From an uncultured Erysipelotrichaceae bacterium (lineage in GTDB: Bacteria; Bacillota_I; Bacilli_A; Erysipelotrichales; Erysipelotrichaceae), in contig OMUX01000011.1 in assembly GCA_900314345.1 (NCBI GenBank), forward strand, positions 1 through 8,729: a stretch of DNA of 8,729 nt. The letters run 5' to 3'. The position numbers were made by a program, and so were the translations under genes. The notes beneath the pieces are model-generated. The model was not told the DNA's origin and ran no database searches. It worked only from the letters and a program-made list of their open reading frames with translations. This document shows, piece by piece, positions 6,199 to 8,729 of this stretch (position 1 is its first letter; every line of letters begins with the position of its first letter).

Positions 6199-7902
6199 AT
6201 GAACATGAAATACTTGAAAAGGGGTACAGTCTTTGCCTTGACTGCAGGACTGTTAAGCGGTTGTGCCGGGGGACAGGCATCTGTTGCGGAAACAGCATCA
6301 CCTTCGCCGACAGCGAATGCTTACTGGATCGTGGAACCAACAATGGAATTTGACACGGTTGAAAACTTCAACCGTGTATATACCAACCGGATGTATACAG
6401 AAGGAACCGGATATTCAACCGAATGGGGAGAAGCCTGGGACAGCGAACATTCTGCCGGCGTGGATGAGATTACTTATACCGGCAATGCAATTGCGGTATG
6501 CAAGGATGGGAAATGGGGCATCTATGACTATGACGGCAATGCCCTGCAGGAGATCTCCATTTCTCCTGCCATGCAGGATTACCACAGGGATTCCTACATG
6601 CAGTCGCCGGTGATGTTCCTGGACTCTGATGCAACACCGTTCTATACATACCGGCATTTCCTCTATTATGTAGATGGAAATGATACAGACCATGCCCAGG
6701 TATTGAGCGGAGACTTCAGGTCTGTGTCACCAATTGACGGAAGTCAGATTCAGCCGGATGAGGAGCTTCATAACTACTATTACATTGACGGTGAAGTGAA
6801 GATGCTTCAGCAGTTAAAGGGAGACTGGCAGTTCACGGACCCGGATGTGGATTTCAGTGCAGACGGAAAAAGGCATCTGCTTGTGGAACTGGATGATGAC
6901 ATGGTCTGGCAGGATGATGTCATTGTGCAGAATGACACCATGACAAGAATTGACAAGCTGACAACGATCGGCAGCCCGGATGATACATTTGTCAACGGAT
7001 TCATCCGAGTCACAAACCTGGAACCGGAGGCTGTGGAACAGACGGATGCCTTGGGCATGCACCATATCATTCCGGACTATGACAACCAGATCGGCTTCTA
7101 CAGTGTGGATCTGCAGAAGATGATCGGAGATGGCTGTGTATACGAGGATGCCGGATACTTCGTGGATGGCTATGCACCGGTGAAGAAGAACGGCAGGTGG
7201 GGCTATATCGATGAGACAGGCAAGGAAGTCACGGACTTCATCTTCGCGGATGCCTCTGAGCCTTATGAAGGACATGTGTATGTCGCAGACAACGGAAGCT
7301 ACGGCATCCTGGATCTGCAGAGGATGCTGGATGACGGTGTGGAAGTAAACACTGACCATGTGTATGGATCATCTTATGACGGCGGAAGCTGGAAGCCGCA
7401 GAAGTCCATTCCCCAGCAGTCTGTTGCCGGTTACCTTGTGGTCAATGAAGATAATGTACAGCGTTATCCGTATGACACCCTGGAGTTTGATACGAACATG
7501 TTTGTGAATAAAGGTGCAGTCATTGCCTTTGATGAGATGATCTCCCTGCCGGAAGGTACATGGTATGAAACAAGCGTGGGTTATCTCTGTGATGAAAACA
7601 AGGATCTCTTCACAGTTACGGTCTATCCTTCCTATGTACCTGGTCCGCTTGCGGCAAGCACAACCGGTACTGTAACGGCATTTGAAGACGGTGTAGTAAC
7701 ACTGGAGGTCAATGAACGGTCCTATGATCTGGATCTCAACAAGATGGATACCAGGATCAGCGGTCAGATCAGTGAAGGACAGACACTGAATATCTCCACC
7801 GGACTGAATGCATCCTCGCCGCAGGAGGTCATGGAATCTGCACAACGGGTGACTTCTGATGACTACGCACAGGTCAAGACCATCCGCTGGAAGACATACT
7901 GA
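6199..7902 (+). CDS. WG-repeat-containing lipoprotein
   Basis: A 567-residue predicted surface lipoprotein. The N-terminus is a textbook lipoprotein signal: MNMKYLKR, a hydrophobic stretch, then the lipobox LLSGC with Cys22 as the lipidated residue, and a low-complexity linker TASPSPTA as spacer from the membrane. The outer part contains WG (KWG) beta-repeats: KDGKWGIYDYDGN at about 102-114 and KNGRWGYIDETGK at about 328-340, followed by the degenerate copy NGSYGILDL. WG repeats build beta-propeller-like or solenoid surfaces and are often repeated many times; here they are few and far apart. The last 70 residues look like a small beta barrel starting at TGTVTAFEDG. I chose the ATG at 6199 because it places the signal peptide correctly and has GGGA 6 bases ahead; an ATG at 6205 is also possible. 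The frame stays open upstream to 6115, but that part gives no signal-like start. The ligand is unknown. Confidence 0.85.
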   Translation: MNMKYLKRGTVFALTAGLLSGCAGGQASVAETASPSPTANAYWIVEPTMEFDTVENFNRVYTNRMYTEGTGYSTEWGEAWDSEHSAGVDEITYTGNAIAVCKDGKWGIYDYDGNALQEISISPAMQDYHRDSYMQSPVMFLDSDATPFYTYRHFLYYVDGNDTDHAQVLSGDFRSVSPIDGSQIQPDEELHNYYYIDGEVKMLQQLKGDWQFTDPDVDFSADGKRHLLVELDDDMVWQDDVIVQNDTMTRIDKLTTIGSPDDTFVNGFIRVTNLEPEAVEQTDALGMHHIIPDYDNQIGFYSVDLQKMIGDGCVYEDAGYFVDGYAPVKKNGRWGYIDETGKEVTDFIFADASEPYEGHVYVADNGSYGILDLQRMLDDGVEVNTDHVYGSSYDGGSWKPQKSIPQQSVAGYLVVNEDNVQRYPYDTLEFDTNMFVNKGAVIAFDEMISLPEGTWYETSVGYLCDENKDLFTVTVYPSYVPGPLAASTTGTVTAFEDGVVTLEVNERSYDLDLNKMDTRISGQISEGQTLNISTGLNASSPQEVMESAQRVTSDDYAQVKTIRWKTY

Positions 7903-7921
7903 TCTGTGCCATCATATCTTC

Positions 7922-7978
7922 TGTATTCATTCCTTCTTTCTGATCGCTTAGCCACTAACAATGATCGAAGGGAATACA
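7922..7978 (+). repeat. Imperfect long hairpin after the lipoprotein gene
   Basis: Three short perfect stems nest in order: TGTATTC (7922-7928) with GAATACA (7972-7978), CCTTC (7932-7936) with GAAGG (7967-7971), and GATC (7942-7945) with GATC (7963-7966). They are separated by bulges on the 5' side only. It directly abuts the following terminator. It may be a 3' stabilising hairpin or a small repeat element. Confidence 0.4.
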
Positions 7979-8008
7979 CGGGACTGCCGATACGGTGGTC
8001 TCGTTTTT
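7979..8008 (+). terminator. Intrinsic terminator of the lipoprotein gene
   Basis: CGGGACTGCCG (7979-7989) pairs fully with CGGTGGTCTCG (7993-8003), including three G-U pairs, around the loop ATA. Five T (8004-8008) follow. Confidence 0.82.
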
Positions 8009-8044
8009 CGTTAGGCGGTAATCGTTCATACACTAAGCTGGCTG

Positions 8045-8080
8045 GAATACAAAACGATCCGGGCAATGCCCGGATCCGTT
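8045..8080 (-). terminator. Intrinsic terminator of ugd
   Basis: GATCCGGGC (8056-8064) and GCCCGGATC (8068-8076) are perfect inverted copies around AAT. Three more pairs (8053-8055/8078-8080) extend the stem past one bulged base. Read on the minus strand it leads into TTTTGTATTC, an imperfect T tract. The stem begins at the stop codon of the ugd frame. Confidence 0.78.
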
Positions 8081-8729
8081 CAGTCTCTCTGGAAGAGATC
8101 TCTTGTATATACCTTGTCCTTGACATCATCGAGGCATTTGTCATAACGGTTTGCCAGGATGCATGCACTTTCCTGCTTGAATGTTTCAAGATCATTAACC
8201 ACCAGGGAACCGAAGAAGGTGTCGCCGTCCTTCAGTGTCGGTTCATAGATGATGACCCTGGCACCTTTTGCCTTGATGCGTTTCATGACACCCTGAATGG
8301 AACTCTGGCGGAAGTTGTCGGAGTTGCTCTTCATGGTCAGGCGGTAGACGCCGACCGTAACAGGATGCTCACTGCCAGGTTCATAGCTGTTGTCATCGCT
8401 GTAGCTGTAGTAGCCGGCTTTTCTGAGACATTGGTCGGCAATGAAGTCCTTTCTGGTGCGGTTGCTTTCCACAATGGCCTGGATGAGGTTTTCCGGGACA
8501 TCCTGGTAATTGGCCAGAAGCTGCTTGGTATCCTTAGGCAGACAGTAGCCGCCATACCCAAAGGAAGGGTTGTTGTAATGTGTGCCGATTCTTGGATCCA
8601 GGCAGACGCCGTCAATGATGTCCTTGGTATTGAGCCCTTTGCTTTCAGCATAGGTATCCAGTTCATTGAAGTAGGACACACGTAATGCCAGCTAGGTATT
8701 GGCAAACAGCTTGACCGCCTCGGCCTCTG
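8080..8729 (-). pseudogene. ugd: UDP-glucose 6-dehydrogenase, C-terminal part, broken by an in-frame amber codon
   Basis: This is the central helix and C-terminal domain of a UDP-glucose 6-dehydrogenase, which oxidises UDP-glucose to UDP-glucuronate with two NAD+ for capsule or wall polymers. Reading from the window edge, KLFANT is followed by TAG (8692-8694) and then [17 protein letters not shown]. The family has [15 protein letters not shown] here, so the amber replaces a Tyr codon (TAC to TAG would be one change). The Lys and Asn before the stop correspond to conserved active-site residues. After it come the catalytic-Cys motif [18 protein letters not shown] and the UDP-binding C-terminal domain, intact up to a normal TGA. 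The NAD-binding half lies outside the window. Without suppression the product would lack the catalytic Cys. A GTG at 8679 could in theory restart, but no ribosome binding site precedes it. Alternatives are a sequencing error or translational readthrough. Family assignment is very secure; the inactive state is inferred. Confidence 0.85.

Noticed and set aside
8677..8679. GTG at 8679 as a genuine start of a separate short dehydrogenase
   Set aside because: The frame continues upstream with unbroken Ugd similarity on the far side of the TAG, and no ribosome binding site precedes the GTG. The product would lack the NAD-binding domain.
7906..8685. A 259-residue plus-strand open frame opposite ugd
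   Set aside because: It lies antisense to clear ugd coding sequence, starts without a ribosome binding site inside the convergent gap, and its protein has no recognisable features. It is open because of the codon bias of the opposite strand.
1..8729. CRISPR array, tRNA or rRNA genes, insertion sequence, phage or toxin-antitoxin locus
   Set aside because: I saw no regularly spaced repeats, cloverleaf-type sequence, transposase or integrase motifs, or paired small genes. All large coding blocks are accounted for by the genes listed.

Overview
The window looks like chromosomal DNA from a low-to-mid G+C Bacillota, possibly Erysipelotrichia-like. This rests on the phenylalanine T-box leader in front of pheST, strong AGGAGG-type ribosome binding sites, sigma-A style promoters, a Gram-positive-type lipoprotein and intrinsic terminators. 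The lineage is inferred from style and gene content, not from a database match. All seven gene ends seen use TGA (six) or TAA (one); none uses TAG.

Layout. Positions 52-1670 (+) carry a tightly packed pair: a peptidase E (S51)/type-1 glutamine-amidotransferase-like protein and a DagK/YegS-family lipid kinase, 2 bp apart. Positions 1684-5458 (+) are the phenylalanyl-tRNA synthetase operon: a near-consensus promoter, a complete T-box riboswitch with a UUC specifier, pheS, pheT and an intrinsic terminator. No terminator separates the lipid kinase from this promoter, so the T-box terminator may also end transcripts of the upstream pair. Positions 5466-5868 (-) hold a small gene of unknown function that converges on pheT and has its own terminator. 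Positions 5869-6198 are a divergent intergenic region with a perfect DnaA-box 9-mer, weaker relatives and several palindromes. Positions 6199-7902 (+) encode a WG-repeat lipoprotein. Positions 7903-8079 are a short convergent intergenic region with terminators for both flanking genes. Positions 8080-8729 (-) are the C-terminal half of a UDP-glucose 6-dehydrogenase (ugd) whose reading frame is broken by an in-frame amber codon; it runs off the window.

How it fits together. The core is housekeeping: uncharged tRNA-Phe should switch on synthesis of both subunits of the enzyme that charges it. The flanking genes are envelope-related (lipid kinase, surface lipoprotein, UDP-glucuronate synthesis) or unknown. 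I see no phage, insertion sequence, CRISPR array, tRNA or rRNA. I did not find a clear new multi-gene system. The points most worth a second look are the amber codon in ugd, the DnaA-box region, the possible alternative fold over the pheS ribosome binding site, and the unusual nucleophile elbow of the S51-like protein.
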